From Veillonellaceae bacterium (GTDB taxonomy: Bacteria; Bacillota_C; Negativicutes; Veillonellales; Veillonellaceae), in assembly GCA_902834965.1 (NCBI GenBank), contig CADFKY010000022.1, positions 1 through 13,159 of the forward strand: a DNA stretch of 13,159 nt, read 5' to 3'. This document shows positions 1 through 6,682 of the stretch, in pieces; position 1 is the first letter of the stretch, and each line of letters starts with the position of its first letter. The translations under genes and the position numbers were made by a program. Below the pieces are notes generated by a model. It had not been told where the DNA came from. It searched no databases and saw only the letters and a list, made by a program, of their open reading frames with translations.

Positions 1-1856
1 GGCATGACCATAAGGTTAACTTCGTAGATACTCCAGGCTATAATGAATTCCATGGCGAAGTTCGTGCCGCTTTGCGTGCGTGCGATGGTATGTTAATGGT
101 ACTATCCGCCACATCTGGTGTAGAAACTGACACAGTTCGCGCTTGGGATTATGCAGTGGAATTACAAATGCCACGCATGGCATTTATCAATAAAATGGAT
201 GTGGATGGTGCCGATTTCTTCGGTACTATTGAAAGAATGCGGGAATTATTTGGCAAAGGCATTATGCCATTGCAGATTCCTATCGGTGAAGGCGCCAACT
301 TTGAAGGCGTCGTAGACGTAGCAAAAATGACTGCGTTTACTTACAAGGATGGCCAACCAACAGAGATTGCTGTACCAGCTCACCTTATCGAAAAGGCTCA
401 AGAAATTCGGGAAATGACCGTAGAAGCCGCGGCTGAAGGTAGCGATGAATTGTTGGAAAAATATTTAGAAGGCGAAGAATTATCCTTAGAGGAAATTCGC
501 CAAGGCTTGCGTGAAGGGATGATTAGTGGCCGTGTGTGCCCAATCATGTGTGGCAGTGCCACATCTCGTATTGGCCTAGATCAAGTATTGGATCGTATGA
601 TCCGTTACATGCCGGATGCAACTAAAAAAGTGATGACCGCAACTGATGCGGAAACCGGCGAACAATGTGTAGTACATGTAGATAAGCCTTTAACTGCATT
701 CGTATTTAAAACATTGTTAGACCCATTCGCAGGCAAACAAAGCTTTGTACGTATCTTCTCTGGTGAACTCAAAGAAGGAGATCGCCTCTTTGATGTAAAT
801 CAAGGCGTAGAAGAAAAATGGGGCAAGATGGTTACCCTTATTGGGAAGCAACAAATCCCTGTATCCTCAGCTAAAGCTGGCGATATCGTAGTGATACCGA
901 AATTGGCTAATGCTAAAACTGGCGATACATTAACTGCTCCTGACTTTAAAGTAACATACGACGCTATCCGTTTCCCTCAACCTCTATACACAGTAGCATT
1001 AGAACCTGTGAAAAAAGGTGAGGAGGAAAAATTAGCTGGCGCTGTTCTTAAGGTAGCAGAAGAAGATCCTACTTGCGTAGTAGTGAAAAATGCTGAGGCC
1101 CGTCAACTACAAATCGATTGTATGGGCGAGGTTCATCTCGAGCATATCCTCAACAAAATGGATCGTAAATATGGCGTACAAGCTAAACTTGTGACTCCAT
1201 ATATTCCATACCGCGAAACAATTAAAGGCTCCGCTGAAACCGAGTCTAAATATAAGAAACAAAGTGGCGGTCATGGTCAATATGGTCACGTTAAGATTCA
1301 AGTGGACCCATTATACGATGGAAGCGAATTTGCATTCGTAGACAAAATCTTTGGTGGTGCTGTACCTAAACAATACATACCAGCAGTGGAAAAGGGTGCC
1401 AAAGAAACCCTAGATAAAGGCTTAATTGCGGGATATCCTATGATTGGCGTGCAAGTGACACTCTTGGATGGATCTTACCACAGTGTAGACTCCTCAGAGT
1501 TAGCATTTAAAGTAGCTACGTCACAGGCTATCAAGGATGTAATTCCTAAGGCGAAACCAGTCCTATTAGAACCAATCTATGAAGTTAACGTGTTTGCACC
1601 AGATGCTTTCATGGGCGACATCATGGGTGATTTGAATAGCCGTCGAGGTCGTGTATTAGGCATGGAACAAAGTGAAAGAACAGGTATTTCTGTTGTTAAA
1701 GCACAAGTACCATTGGCTGAAATGGCCGACTATGTAACTGCATTGCGCTCTATCACTCAAGGACAAGGCGTATTTAACCGTCAGTTCTATACTTATGAAG
1801 AGGTTCCACATAAGCAAGCGGAAGAAATTATCGCTGCTCGTAAAACTCAAGAATAA
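1..1856 (+). CDS. fusA2: Elongation factor G-like protein (EF-G2 type), 5' truncated by window edge
   Basis: This is a translational GTPase of the EF-G family. The reading frame is open from base 3, giving 617 residues. The family is usually about 690 residues, so roughly the first 70 (P-loop and switch I) lie outside the window. Visible in order are the G3 motif DTPGY (residues 9-13 of the partial protein), G4 NKMD (63-66), domain II from about 231, domain III from about 328, domain IV with SGGHGQYGHV (about 421-430) and the tip loop YHSVDSSE, and domain V ending with a Y-EEVP segment. Ordinary EF-G has DTPGH, where His is the catalytic residue. Tyr at this place, with GGHG instead of GGRG, marks the EF-G2 (FusA2-like) subfamily as I recall it. 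Members of that group are thought to act on the ribosome, but their GTPase and translocation activity varies between species and the physiological role is unsettled. A terminator lies about 130 bases downstream. The family call is secure; the subfamily call is fairly sure. Confidence 0.93.
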   Translation, partial: HDHKVNFVDTPGYNEFHGEVRAALRACDGMLMVLSATSGVETDTVRAWDYAVELQMPRMAFINKMDVDGADFFGTIERMRELFGKGIMPLQIPIGEGANFEGVVDVAKMTAFTYKDGQPTEIAVPAHLIEKAQEIREMTVEAAAEGSDELLEKYLEGEELSLEEIRQGLREGMISGRVCPIMCGSATSRIGLDQVLDRMIRYMPDATKKVMTATDAETGEQCVVHVDKPLTAFVFKTLLDPFAGKQSFVRIFSGELKEGDRLFDVNQGVEEKWGKMVTLIGKQQIPVSSAKAGDIVVIPKLANAKTGDTLTAPDFKVTYDAIRFPQPLYTVALEPVKKGEEEKLAGAVLKVAEEDPTCVVVKNAEARQLQIDCMGEVHLEHILNKMDRKYGVQAKLVTPYIPYRETIKGSAETESKYKKQSGGHGQYGHVKIQVDPLYDGSEFAFVDKIFGGAVPKQYIPAVEKGAKETLDKGLIAGYPMIGVQVTLLDGSYHSVDSSELAFKVATSQAIKDVIPKAKPVLLEPIYEVNVFAPDAFMGDIMGDLNSRRGRVLGMEQSERTGISVVKAQVPLAEMADYVTALRSITQGQGVFNRQFYTYEEVPHKQAEEIIAARKTQE

Positions 1857-1988
1857 AGTTAAGAACATGTCCACGTACTGTATCAAATACAGTTAGAATC
1901 ACTACAACTGAATAGATAATTGCATATCGTAACAACTTAATAGCATAACAATTGACGTAAGTCATAAATTTGAATAGTATTTTACACG

Positions 1989-2022
1989 AGCCCTCCATAT
2001 ATGTAGCGTATGGAGGGCTTTT
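1989..2022 (+). terminator. Intrinsic terminator after EF-G2 gene
   Basis: A perfect 11-bp stem (AGCCCTCCATA at 1989-1999 with its complement at 2009-2019) surrounds a 9-base loop and runs straight into TTTT. It sits about 130 bases after the EF-G2 stop and before the next gene on the same strand. It therefore should end the EF-G2 transcript and insulate the YhcH-EamA genes. Confidence 0.88.
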
Positions 2023-2199
2023 ACTATATTTGAAATAGATTAGGATAGACTTAATCGATAACGGAGAATATTGAGACCTAATCATTGGTATGTATAGATG
2101 CAGTGGAAATAATAGAATTGCTAGTCCTTTATGTATATATGTGCTAACATTAAGATAATATAATTGCTTATGTATCGGGTGTTATTTCCAGATATCGGG

Positions 2200-2205
2200 A
2201 AAGGA
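2200..2205 (+). promoter_or_regulatory. Ribosome binding site that sets the YhcH-family start
   Basis: AAAGGA lies six bases before the ATG at 2212. The open frame continues upstream to a TTG at 2164, but that TTG has no Shine-Dalgarno sequence. The family's proteins also begin right at the segment encoded from 2212. Together these decide the start. Confidence 0.7.
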
Positions 2206-2211
2206 TCGCAT

Positions 2212-2688
2212 ATGTTTTTTTCTAGCATTACTGCAGATTATACAAAAATGGGTTATCCTAAAGCCATCGTACGAGCTTTAGATTTCTTAAAAAATACAGA
2301 TTTGAAAGCATTGCCAGGCGGCCGTCATGCCATTGAAGGTGACATGATGTATGCCAATGTAGACGATGTGGAAACCAAGCTGTTTGAAACTACAAAACCT
2401 GAGTCTCATCGCAACTATGTAGATATTCAATTCATGGTAGATGGGGAAGAAAATATGGGCTTTTTTGTAGATAAAGGTCTCGTAAAGCCTGTGGAGTCTT
2501 ATCCAGATCGTGATTGCTATTTCTATCCTAATGAAGCTGTTGATGAAGGACACATCCACTGTCCAGAAGGGTATTATACAGTATTCTTCCCATCTGATAT
2601 CCATAGACCACTATTAGCTGTTAATGATAAGCCTATTAAAATTCGCAAGGTTGTTGTAAAAGTACATGTAGACCTCTTAGACGAGTAA
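2212..2688 (+). CDS. YhcH/YjgK/YiaL-family protein (DUF386, cupin-like)
   Basis: This 158-residue protein belongs to the YhcH/YjgK/YiaL family, which has a cupin-like metal-binding beta barrel and usually about 150 residues. Characteristic stretches are G-RHAIEGDMMYANV (about 37-50), ESHRNYVDIQ (64-73), the MVDGEE turn (75-80) and the late FFPSDIHRP (125-133), followed by I-IRKVVVKV. Glu64, His66 and His131 are the likely metal ligands by family analogy. Members are linked to sugar or sialic acid breakdown (YhcH, the EbgC subunit of evolved beta-galactosidase), perhaps as anomerases or isomerases, but the reaction is not settled for most. The start at 2212 is chosen over upstream TTG because of AAAGGA six bases before it. 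Its stop is four bases from the next ATG, so it is probably translated together with the EamA transporter, which suggests a shared substrate. No other sugar gene is nearby. Confidence 0.9.
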   Translation: MFFSSITADYTKMGYPKAIVRALDFLKNTDLKALPGGRHAIEGDMMYANVDDVETKLFETTKPESHRNYVDIQFMVDGEENMGFFVDKGLVKPVESYPDRDCYFYPNEAVDEGHIHCPEGYYTVFFPSDIHRPLLAVNDKPIKIRKVVVKVHVDLLDE

Positions 2689-2692
2689 TCCT

Positions 2693-3586
2693 ATGAAGCG
2701 ATATGAAATTATAGGTGTCTTACTAACCCTATTAGGAGCTGTTTTATGGGGCGTATCAGGTACTTCAGTACAGTTCTTAAGTAACTTTAGGAATATGAAC
2801 TTGGAATGGCTTGTCACCATGCGATTAATTACAGCAGGACTATTGACTGTTATCTATGCATGGTTTAAATATGGCAATTCTATCTTCCATGTCTTTCGTA
2901 GTTTGAAAGATACGGTAGGGCTTATCGTTTTTGGCGTATTTGGCATGGCTTTATGCCAATATACATACTTTAAATCCATTGCTTTAGCTGGGGCCGGTAT
3001 TGCGACGGTGCTTCAATACTTGGCGCCATCAATGATTATTATTTATATGCTTGCCCGTTATGGTAAAAGGCCCTCTAAAGGGGAAATTATTTCCGTTATA
3101 CTGGCCTTGGTAGGTACGATTTGTTTGATGGGGAATGATGGCTTTTCTATGGAGCGATTCCCACTGGCCGTGCTTGTATGGGGACTTCTATCTGCTGTAG
3201 GGGTCGCTGTATATAGTGTTTCTCCCGTAGATTTACTATATAAATATGGAACCTTGCCGATTGTAGGATTCGGTATGCTTCTCAGTGGTATTGTTGCTGC
3301 TATTTTATTTCATCAGCCAAATTCGTATGCTATGTGGGATGTATGGACTGTTATTGGCTGTTTCAATGTTGTCTTTTTGGGGACAATTGTATCCTTTAAT
3401 GCTTATTTAGAAGGTGTTAAGAGAATAGGTGCAGTGCCAGGATCAATCCTGTCATCTATTGAACCGATTTCGGCAGCTTTCTTTGGATGGGCTTTGTTAG
3501 GCAACCAATTTAGTGCATTAGGGCTAATTGGCATGGCCATGATCATTGCTACAGTTATTATAATTGCTCTAGAAAAACGTACATAG
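2693..3586 (+). CDS. EamA/DMT-family transporter, first of a tandem pair
   Basis: This is a 297-residue integral membrane protein of the drug/metabolite transporter superfamily with the expected ten transmembrane helices, arranged as two EamA repeats (about residues 7-140 and 155-295). Marker stretches are LGAVLWGVSGTSVQF near the N-terminus, a charged MRLITAG helix, GIATVLQYLAPS in the first repeat and GSILSSIEPISAAFFGW in the second. EamA carriers export or import amino acids, nucleobases, sugars or other metabolites; sequence alone does not give the substrate. The ATG lies four bases after the YhcH-family stop and has no good Shine-Dalgarno of its own, so reinitiation by ribosomes finishing the upstream gene is likely. 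It closely resembles the next gene, and a stem-loop terminator candidate lies between them. The family call is secure, the cargo unknown. Confidence 0.93.
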   Translation: MKRYEIIGVLLTLLGAVLWGVSGTSVQFLSNFRNMNLEWLVTMRLITAGLLTVIYAWFKYGNSIFHVFRSLKDTVGLIVFGVFGMALCQYTYFKSIALAGAGIATVLQYLAPSMIIIYMLARYGKRPSKGEIISVILALVGTICLMGNDGFSMERFPLAVLVWGLLSAVGVAVYSVSPVDLLYKYGTLPIVGFGMLLSGIVAAILFHQPNSYAMWDVWTVIGCFNVVFLGTIVSFNAYLEGVKRIGAVPGSILSSIEPISAAFFGWALLGNQFSALGLIGMAMIIATVIIIALEKRT

Positions 3587-3589
3587 TTT

Positions 3590-3629
3590 GAGGTCTCTTT
3601 GCTGAATATTGCGGTTTAGAGGCCTCTTT
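3590..3629 (+). terminator. Probable terminator or attenuator between the two EamA genes
   Basis: GAGGTCTCT (3590-3598) can pair with AGAGGCCTC (3618-3626), giving nine pairs including one G-U. The loop is 19 bases and TTTG follows. The large loop and short T-run make it weaker than the other terminators here, so partial read-through into the second transporter is likely. Confidence 0.55.
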
Positions 3630-3637
3630 GTTATGAT
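3609..3637 (+). promoter_or_regulatory. Candidate promoter for the second EamA gene
   Basis: TTGCGG (3609-3614) is separated by 17 bases from TATGAT (3632-3637). The -10 box is close to consensus, while the -35 keeps only TTG. It overlaps the terminator stem-loop and lies about 38 bases before the start codon at 3675, a sensible distance. Confidence 0.4.
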
Positions 3638-3664
3638 TATACATAATGTGAAAGTAGTTGTGAT

Positions 3665-3670
3665 AGGAGG
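3665..3670 (+). promoter_or_regulatory. Strong Shine-Dalgarno deciding the second EamA start
   Basis: AGGAGG ends four bases before ATG at 3675. The frame is open further upstream to a TTG at 3609, but that TTG has no ribosome binding site and would fall inside the terminator stem-loop. The start at 3675 also aligns with the start of the paralogous protein encoded just upstream. Confidence 0.8.
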
Positions 3671-3674
3671 TTGT

Positions 3675-4616
3675 ATGGAGAAAAAACAATGGAAAGGTAT
3701 GGCCCTTGCCATTTTAGGTGCTCTATTTTGGGGGCTTTCAGGCACATCTGTACAATTCCTAGAAAATGCAAAGCATATCAATGTGGAGTGGCTACTAGAA
3801 GCGCGTTTGCTCATAGCAGGTATATTGACGATAGGACTTGCTTATATAAGGGATGGTAAGCGTATTTTCTCTATCTTTACAGAACCTAAGGATATAGGGG
3901 AATTATTAGTATTTGGTATTTTAGGTATTGCTTTATCTCAGTACTCATACTTCAAGGCCATTGCCATTTCAGGCGTCGGTATTGCTACGGTCCTTCAATA
4001 TGTTGCGCCTACGCTGATCATTATCTATTTGTTTTTGAGATACTTTAAAAAGCCATCTATACCAGAGTTTTTCTGTATTGTATTAGCCTTGGTGGGAACA
4101 CTCTGTATCGTCATGCAAGAAGGGCTAGATGTTTCGAACTTTAATGTGCTTGCTTTATTCTGGGGGCTTGTATCGGCAGCTAGTATCTGTGTATATACAT
4201 TGCAACCTATTGAGCTATTAAAGAAATATGGCACCACATCCATTGTGGGCTTTGCCATGTTTATCTGTGGTATTTTATCTTTAGCTATGTTTCAACAAGT
4301 AGAATCGGAAGCCCTCTGGGATGGCATGACCTGGTTAGGACTATTCGCCATCATCATACTTGGTACAGTCGTATCCTTTAATGCTTATATGGAAGGGGTT
4401 AGACTCATTGGTGCTATACAAGGCTCTATACTTTCATCATTAGAACCAATCTCAGCAGCGATCTTTGGATGGGTATTGCTAGGGAATCATTTTACGCTGG
4501 TCGGTATTTTTGGCATGATTTGCATCATTGCAACCGTATTCATTATCGCCTGGGATCGACACCGTCAAATTAAACGAGAAGTACTAGAAAAACTGAATAA
4601 AGTAGAAATGAAATAA
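3675..4616 (+). CDS. EamA/DMT-family transporter, second of a tandem pair
   Basis: This is a 313-residue membrane protein with ten predicted helices in two EamA repeats. It is collinear with the protein encoded immediately upstream: LGALFWGLSGTSVQF against LGAVLWGVSGTSVQF, GIATVLQYVAP against GIATVLQYLAP, and GSILSSLEPISAAIFGW against GSILSSIEPISAAFFGW. By eye more than half the residues match, so this is a tandem duplication that has diverged. The C-terminus carries an extra basic and charged tail of about 20 residues (from WDRHRQIKREV) that the first copy lacks and that should face the cytoplasm. The two might work independently with different cargo or form a hetero-oligomer; the sequence does not decide. 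It ends about ten bases before a strong terminator. Confidence 0.92.
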   Translation: MEKKQWKGMALAILGALFWGLSGTSVQFLENAKHINVEWLLEARLLIAGILTIGLAYIRDGKRIFSIFTEPKDIGELLVFGILGIALSQYSYFKAIAISGVGIATVLQYVAPTLIIIYLFLRYFKKPSIPEFFCIVLALVGTLCIVMQEGLDVSNFNVLALFWGLVSAASICVYTLQPIELLKKYGTTSIVGFAMFICGILSLAMFQQVESEALWDGMTWLGLFAIIILGTVVSFNAYMEGVRLIGAIQGSILSSLEPISAAIFGWVLLGNHFTLVGIFGMICIIATVFIIAWDRHRQIKREVLEKLNKVEMK

Positions 4617-4623
4617 ACAAACG

Positions 4624-4657
4624 AAAACACATATACCATGAGGTATATGTGTTTTTT
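4624..4657. terminator. Strong bidirectional terminator after the EamA pair
   Basis: A perfect 11-bp stem (ACACATATACC at 4627-4637 with 4642-4652) has a four-base loop and continues as A-T pairs on both sides. It has six T residues after it on the plus strand and an A-rich stretch before it that reads as a T-rich tail on the minus strand. It lies between the EamA gene and the convergent Fic remnant and can serve both. Confidence 0.9.
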
Positions 4658-4668
4658 GTAATCAAATA

Positions 4669-4986
4669 TTATATTTTTTCTAATATTTTTTCAAATAATA
4701 GTTCTAGTTTCTGTAAGTCGCCATGTACGGTTCCGTCCATATAGGTATTATATACAGTATCATCTTCAGAAACACGAATTTGAGCTTTATACCCCTTTGA
4801 TAATGCTAATACTCGAATAACTTCACGTTGTGTGCGACCATTACCTTCCCTAAATGGATGAAAGAAATTTAGGCAATCTAAGATTTTAGCTAAGTTCTTA
4901 ATTATACTTTCTTTTGTATTGGTTCTTAGCCAATTTGTAGTTCCTTCCTTCTGTTTGTAACATAATTTTTTAATTCTAGAACTGAT
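4669..4986 (-). pseudogene. Truncated Fic-domain toxin remnant (C-terminal half only)
   Basis: The minus-strand frame is open from 4986 to a TAA at 4671-4669 (105 codons) but has no ATG, GTG or TTG near its beginning. The first part, down to about 4950, overlaps the antitoxin gene in another frame. The translated part contains an intact Fic signature, HPFREGNGRTQRE, preceded by a typical helix ending in CLNFF and followed by VIRVLALSKGY and a C-terminal helix LQKLELLFEKIL. Fic enzymes transfer AMP or related groups to target proteins and are usually about 200 residues. The N-terminal half, including the flap region that holds the target and the GKIR-type motif, is absent. A deletion that fused the end of the antitoxin gene to the middle of fic explains this best. 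Expression as a leaderless fragment is unlikely, and activity is doubtful even though the catalytic His remains. Confidence 0.8.
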
Positions 4987-5114
4987 TCAGTTGTAGGAGT
5001 GAAGTCTTCAATCATAGATGAACCTACGGCATACCAAACTGCATCAAAGTCCTCATAATTATCAAATTGTACATCTAAAATGGTGAGTTTTTCTTTATTA
5101 ACATTTAATGTCAT
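4926..5114 (-). CDS. VbhA-like antitoxin of a FIC toxin-antitoxin module
   Basis: This is a 62-residue acidic protein. The start at 5114 is chosen because AGAAGG sits five bases before that ATG; a GTG at 5120 in the same frame overlaps this site. Residues 26-40 (AVWYAVGSSMIEDFT) match the VbhA inhibitory helix, with Ser32 and Glu36 in the class I antitoxin pattern (S/T)xxxE(G/N). The last position is Asp37 instead of Gly or Asn. In this family the Glu blocks ATP gamma-phosphate binding in the Fic active site. The usual C-terminal segment (a Gly-containing turn and a further helix) is replaced by TNRRKELQIG, which suggests that the deletion that removed the start of fic also cut the antitoxin's end. 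The short size and the Fic remnant directly downstream support the family call. Confidence 0.72.
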   Translation of the reverse strand: MTLNVNKEKLTILDVQFDNYEDFDAVWYAVGSSMIEDFTPTTESVLELKNYVTNRRKELQIG

Positions 5115-5136
5115 AGGCACCTTCTTTGTTACTATT

Positions 5137-5142
5137 ATTATA
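5137..5142 (-). promoter_or_regulatory. Candidate -10 box for the VbhA-like gene
   Basis: On the minus strand a perfect TATAAT lies about 22 bases before the start at 5114. No good -35 is present 16-18 bases further upstream, so the promoter may be weak or activator dependent. It lies back to back with the promoter of the amidohydrolase gene. Confidence 0.45.
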
Positions 5143-5183
5143 TCATAGCTAGTCTCTTTATATTGTATACATGACCTATTTGG

Positions 5184-5212
5184 TTGACTATTTACTTATC
5201 TATTCATATAGT
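5184..5212 (+). promoter_or_regulatory. Near-consensus promoter of the hydrolase-transporter unit
   Basis: TTGACT (5184-5189), a 17-base spacer and TATAGT (5207-5212) each match the consensus at five of six places. The start codon follows 37 bases later with AGGAGG at 5239-5244. This is the clearest promoter in the window. No terminator interrupts the three genes that follow, so it may drive all of them. Confidence 0.85.
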
Positions 5213-5249
5213 TAATATATAAGTACTAATTAATTTTTAGGAGGTTCCT

Positions 5250-6545
5250 ATGTCTGTAAAAGATTTCGTACAACAACGCCGCGATGATTTTATCGCTATG
5301 CGTCGAGATTTTCATATGTATCCAGAGCCAGCTTGGCTCGAATATCGTTCTGCCGCTAAAGTAGCTGAAAAGCTAATTGCTTTGGGTTATGATGTGGCAC
5401 TCGGTGCAGAAGTGCTTGATTTAGATTCTCGTATGGGCTTGCCTAGCGAGGATGTTATGAAAGCAGCAATGGCTCGTGCTATGGATGAAGGTGCTGATCC
5501 TGAACTAGTAGAGAAGATGGGCTATGGTAAAACAGCTATTGTGGCAACTATGAAGTTTAGTGATGATGGTCCTGTAGTAGCGTTCCGTGCAGATATGGAT
5601 TCCAATGATGTAATCGAATCTAAAGCATCTAACCATATTCCTGCTAAGAATGGTTTCCGTTCCCGCCATGAGAAGGCTATGCATGCTTGTGGTCATGATA
5701 CACATATGACAATGGGCCTTGGCCTTGCTGAATATATTGCTACACATAAGGATGGCTTGAAGGGTACTATTAAACTAATCTTCCAACCAGCAGAGGAAGG
5801 CGTACGTGGTGCTAAAGCGATGGTAGAGGCTGGCGTAGTAGATGATGTTGACTTGATGTTCGGCATGCATATTGGATTTAATGAAAATCTATCCAATTGT
5901 TTTGCGTGTAGCGACCATGGTTTCTTAGCGACAACAAAACTTGATGCGGTGTTCCGCGGTTATTCTGCTCATGCTGGAGGCTCTCCAGAAAAAGCACAAA
6001 ATGCTATGCTTGCAGGCTGTACAGCCGTTATTAACTTACAAGCCATTGCTCGCCATAGTGGGGGCGCATCTCGTATGAATGTAGGCGTTTTTGAAAGTGG
6101 TACAGGTCGCAATGTTACTCCTGATGTAGCGACACTTAAATTAGAAACTCGTGGTGCTACTACAGAAATCAATGATTACATGATTGAACGTACTAAAACG
6201 ATTATTAAAGGTGCTGCAGAAATGCATGATTGCACCTTTGAAATTACAAAACAAGGTGAAACTCCTGCAGGACGTATTAGCGATGATTTAGCTCGCGAAG
6301 TACAATCTATCATTGAACCATTAGGTATCTTTAAAGAAGTTCCATTCGATTATAGCGGCGGTGGCAGTGAAGACTGTGCCTATTTCTTAAACCGTGTTAT
6401 TGATCGTGGTGGTCGAGCAACCTATATGGTATTGGGCTCAGCTATTAAAGCACCTCATCATAATCCATTATTCGATATCGACGAAGAAGATATGCTAAAT
6501 GGTATTGTTGCATTAGGTACTATTGCAACTCACTATTTAAAATAA
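5250..6545 (+). CDS. abgA: M20-family amidohydrolase, AbgA-like (p-aminobenzoyl-glutamate hydrolase subunit A type)
   Basis: This is a 431-residue zinc peptidase-family amidohydrolase. The N-terminal part RRDFHMYPEPAWLEYR (about 18-33), the long insertion LDSRMGLPSEDVMKAAMARA (58-77), MHACGHDTH (144-152), FQPAEEG (178-184), GMHIG (205-209) and APHHNP (401-406) agree along their length with Escherichia coli AbgA as I remember it (436 residues). General aminoacylases lack the RMGLP insertion. Likely metal ligands are His149 and nearby residues, Glu183 and His404. AbgA splits p-aminobenzoyl-glutamate, a folate breakdown product, together with AbgB. No abgB or abgT is present here, so this protein may act alone or on another N-acyl amino acid. 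AGGAGG five bases before the ATG fixes the start. It is the first gene of the unit with the second hydrolase and DcuC carrier. Family very sure, substrate uncertain. Confidence 0.9.
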   Translation: MSVKDFVQQRRDDFIAMRRDFHMYPEPAWLEYRSAAKVAEKLIALGYDVALGAEVLDLDSRMGLPSEDVMKAAMARAMDEGADPELVEKMGYGKTAIVATMKFSDDGPVVAFRADMDSNDVIESKASNHIPAKNGFRSRHEKAMHACGHDTHMTMGLGLAEYIATHKDGLKGTIKLIFQPAEEGVRGAKAMVEAGVVDDVDLMFGMHIGFNENLSNCFACSDHGFLATTKLDAVFRGYSAHAGGSPEKAQNAMLAGCTAVINLQAIARHSGGASRMNVGVFESGTGRNVTPDVATLKLETRGATTEINDYMIERTKTIIKGAAEMHDCTFEITKQGETPAGRISDDLAREVQSIIEPLGIFKEVPFDYSGGGSEDCAYFLNRVIDRGGRATYMVLGSAIKAPHHNPLFDIDEEDMLNGIVALGTIATHYLK

Positions 6546-6591
6546 GAATTATTGACTGATAGATTAATTTCTAAATAGTGATTCGATATAT

Positions 6592-6609
6592 CTATGATAT
6601 AGATCATAG
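6592..6609. repeat. 7-bp inverted repeat (possible operator)
   Basis: CTATGAT (6592-6598) and ATCATAG (6603-6609) are exact complements separated by four bases, in the gap between the two hydrolase genes. TATGAT inside it could also be a -10 box, but no -35 fits. A role as a repressor site is possible but unsupported beyond the symmetry. Confidence 0.4.
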
Positions 6610-6634
6610 TTATTCTGTAGTACTAGTAGAATGG

Positions 6635-6682
6635 ATATGGTATACAGTTGCCAATATGTATGATATTCAATTGATACCATAT
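6635..6682 (+). promoter_or_regulatory. Long imperfect hairpin upstream of the carbamoylase-like gene
   Basis: The segment can fold end to end. There are nine perfect pairs (ATATGGTAT 6635-6643 with 6674-6682), a one-base bulge (A6644), six pairs including one G-U (6645-6650 with 6668-6673), a two-base bulge (CC 6651-6652), and five pairs (6653-6657 with 6663-6667) around loop GTATG. That makes 20 pairs in 48 bases. No T-run follows, so it is not a normal terminator. A TATAAT at 6680-6685 overlaps its right arm. It lies 40 bases before the start codon and could be a cis-regulatory RNA structure, a processing or stability element, or an operator. Confidence 0.55.

Larger units (their letters stand above)
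1857..2211. other. 355-base intergenic region between EF-G2 and the YhcH-family gene
   Basis: No credible gene is seen on either strand. The region holds a 7-bp inverted repeat at 1877-1893 (loop CAA) shortly after the EF-G2 stop, a clear intrinsic terminator at 1989-2022, and A+T-rich DNA leading to the next gene. In that last part an extended -10-like TG-C-TAACAT at 2142-2150 is the best promoter candidate for the downstream genes, but it has no convincing -35 box at normal spacing, so I do not call it as a separate feature. Confidence 0.7.

Noticed and set aside
1952..1980. TTGACG-17-TAGTAT promoter-like pair in the gap after EF-G2
   Set aside because: The -10 box is poor, and transcription would start directly at the terminator stem at 1989, so a useful transcript is unlikely.
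2164..2211. N-terminal extension of the YhcH-family protein from a TTG at 2164
   Set aside because: There is no ribosome site before the TTG, and the extra 16 residues are not part of the family; the ATG at 2212 has AAAGGA at good spacing.
2287..2604. 105-codon open frame on the minus strand inside the YhcH-family gene
   Set aside because: It is antisense to a conserved gene, and the protein resembles no family I know and has no upstream signals.
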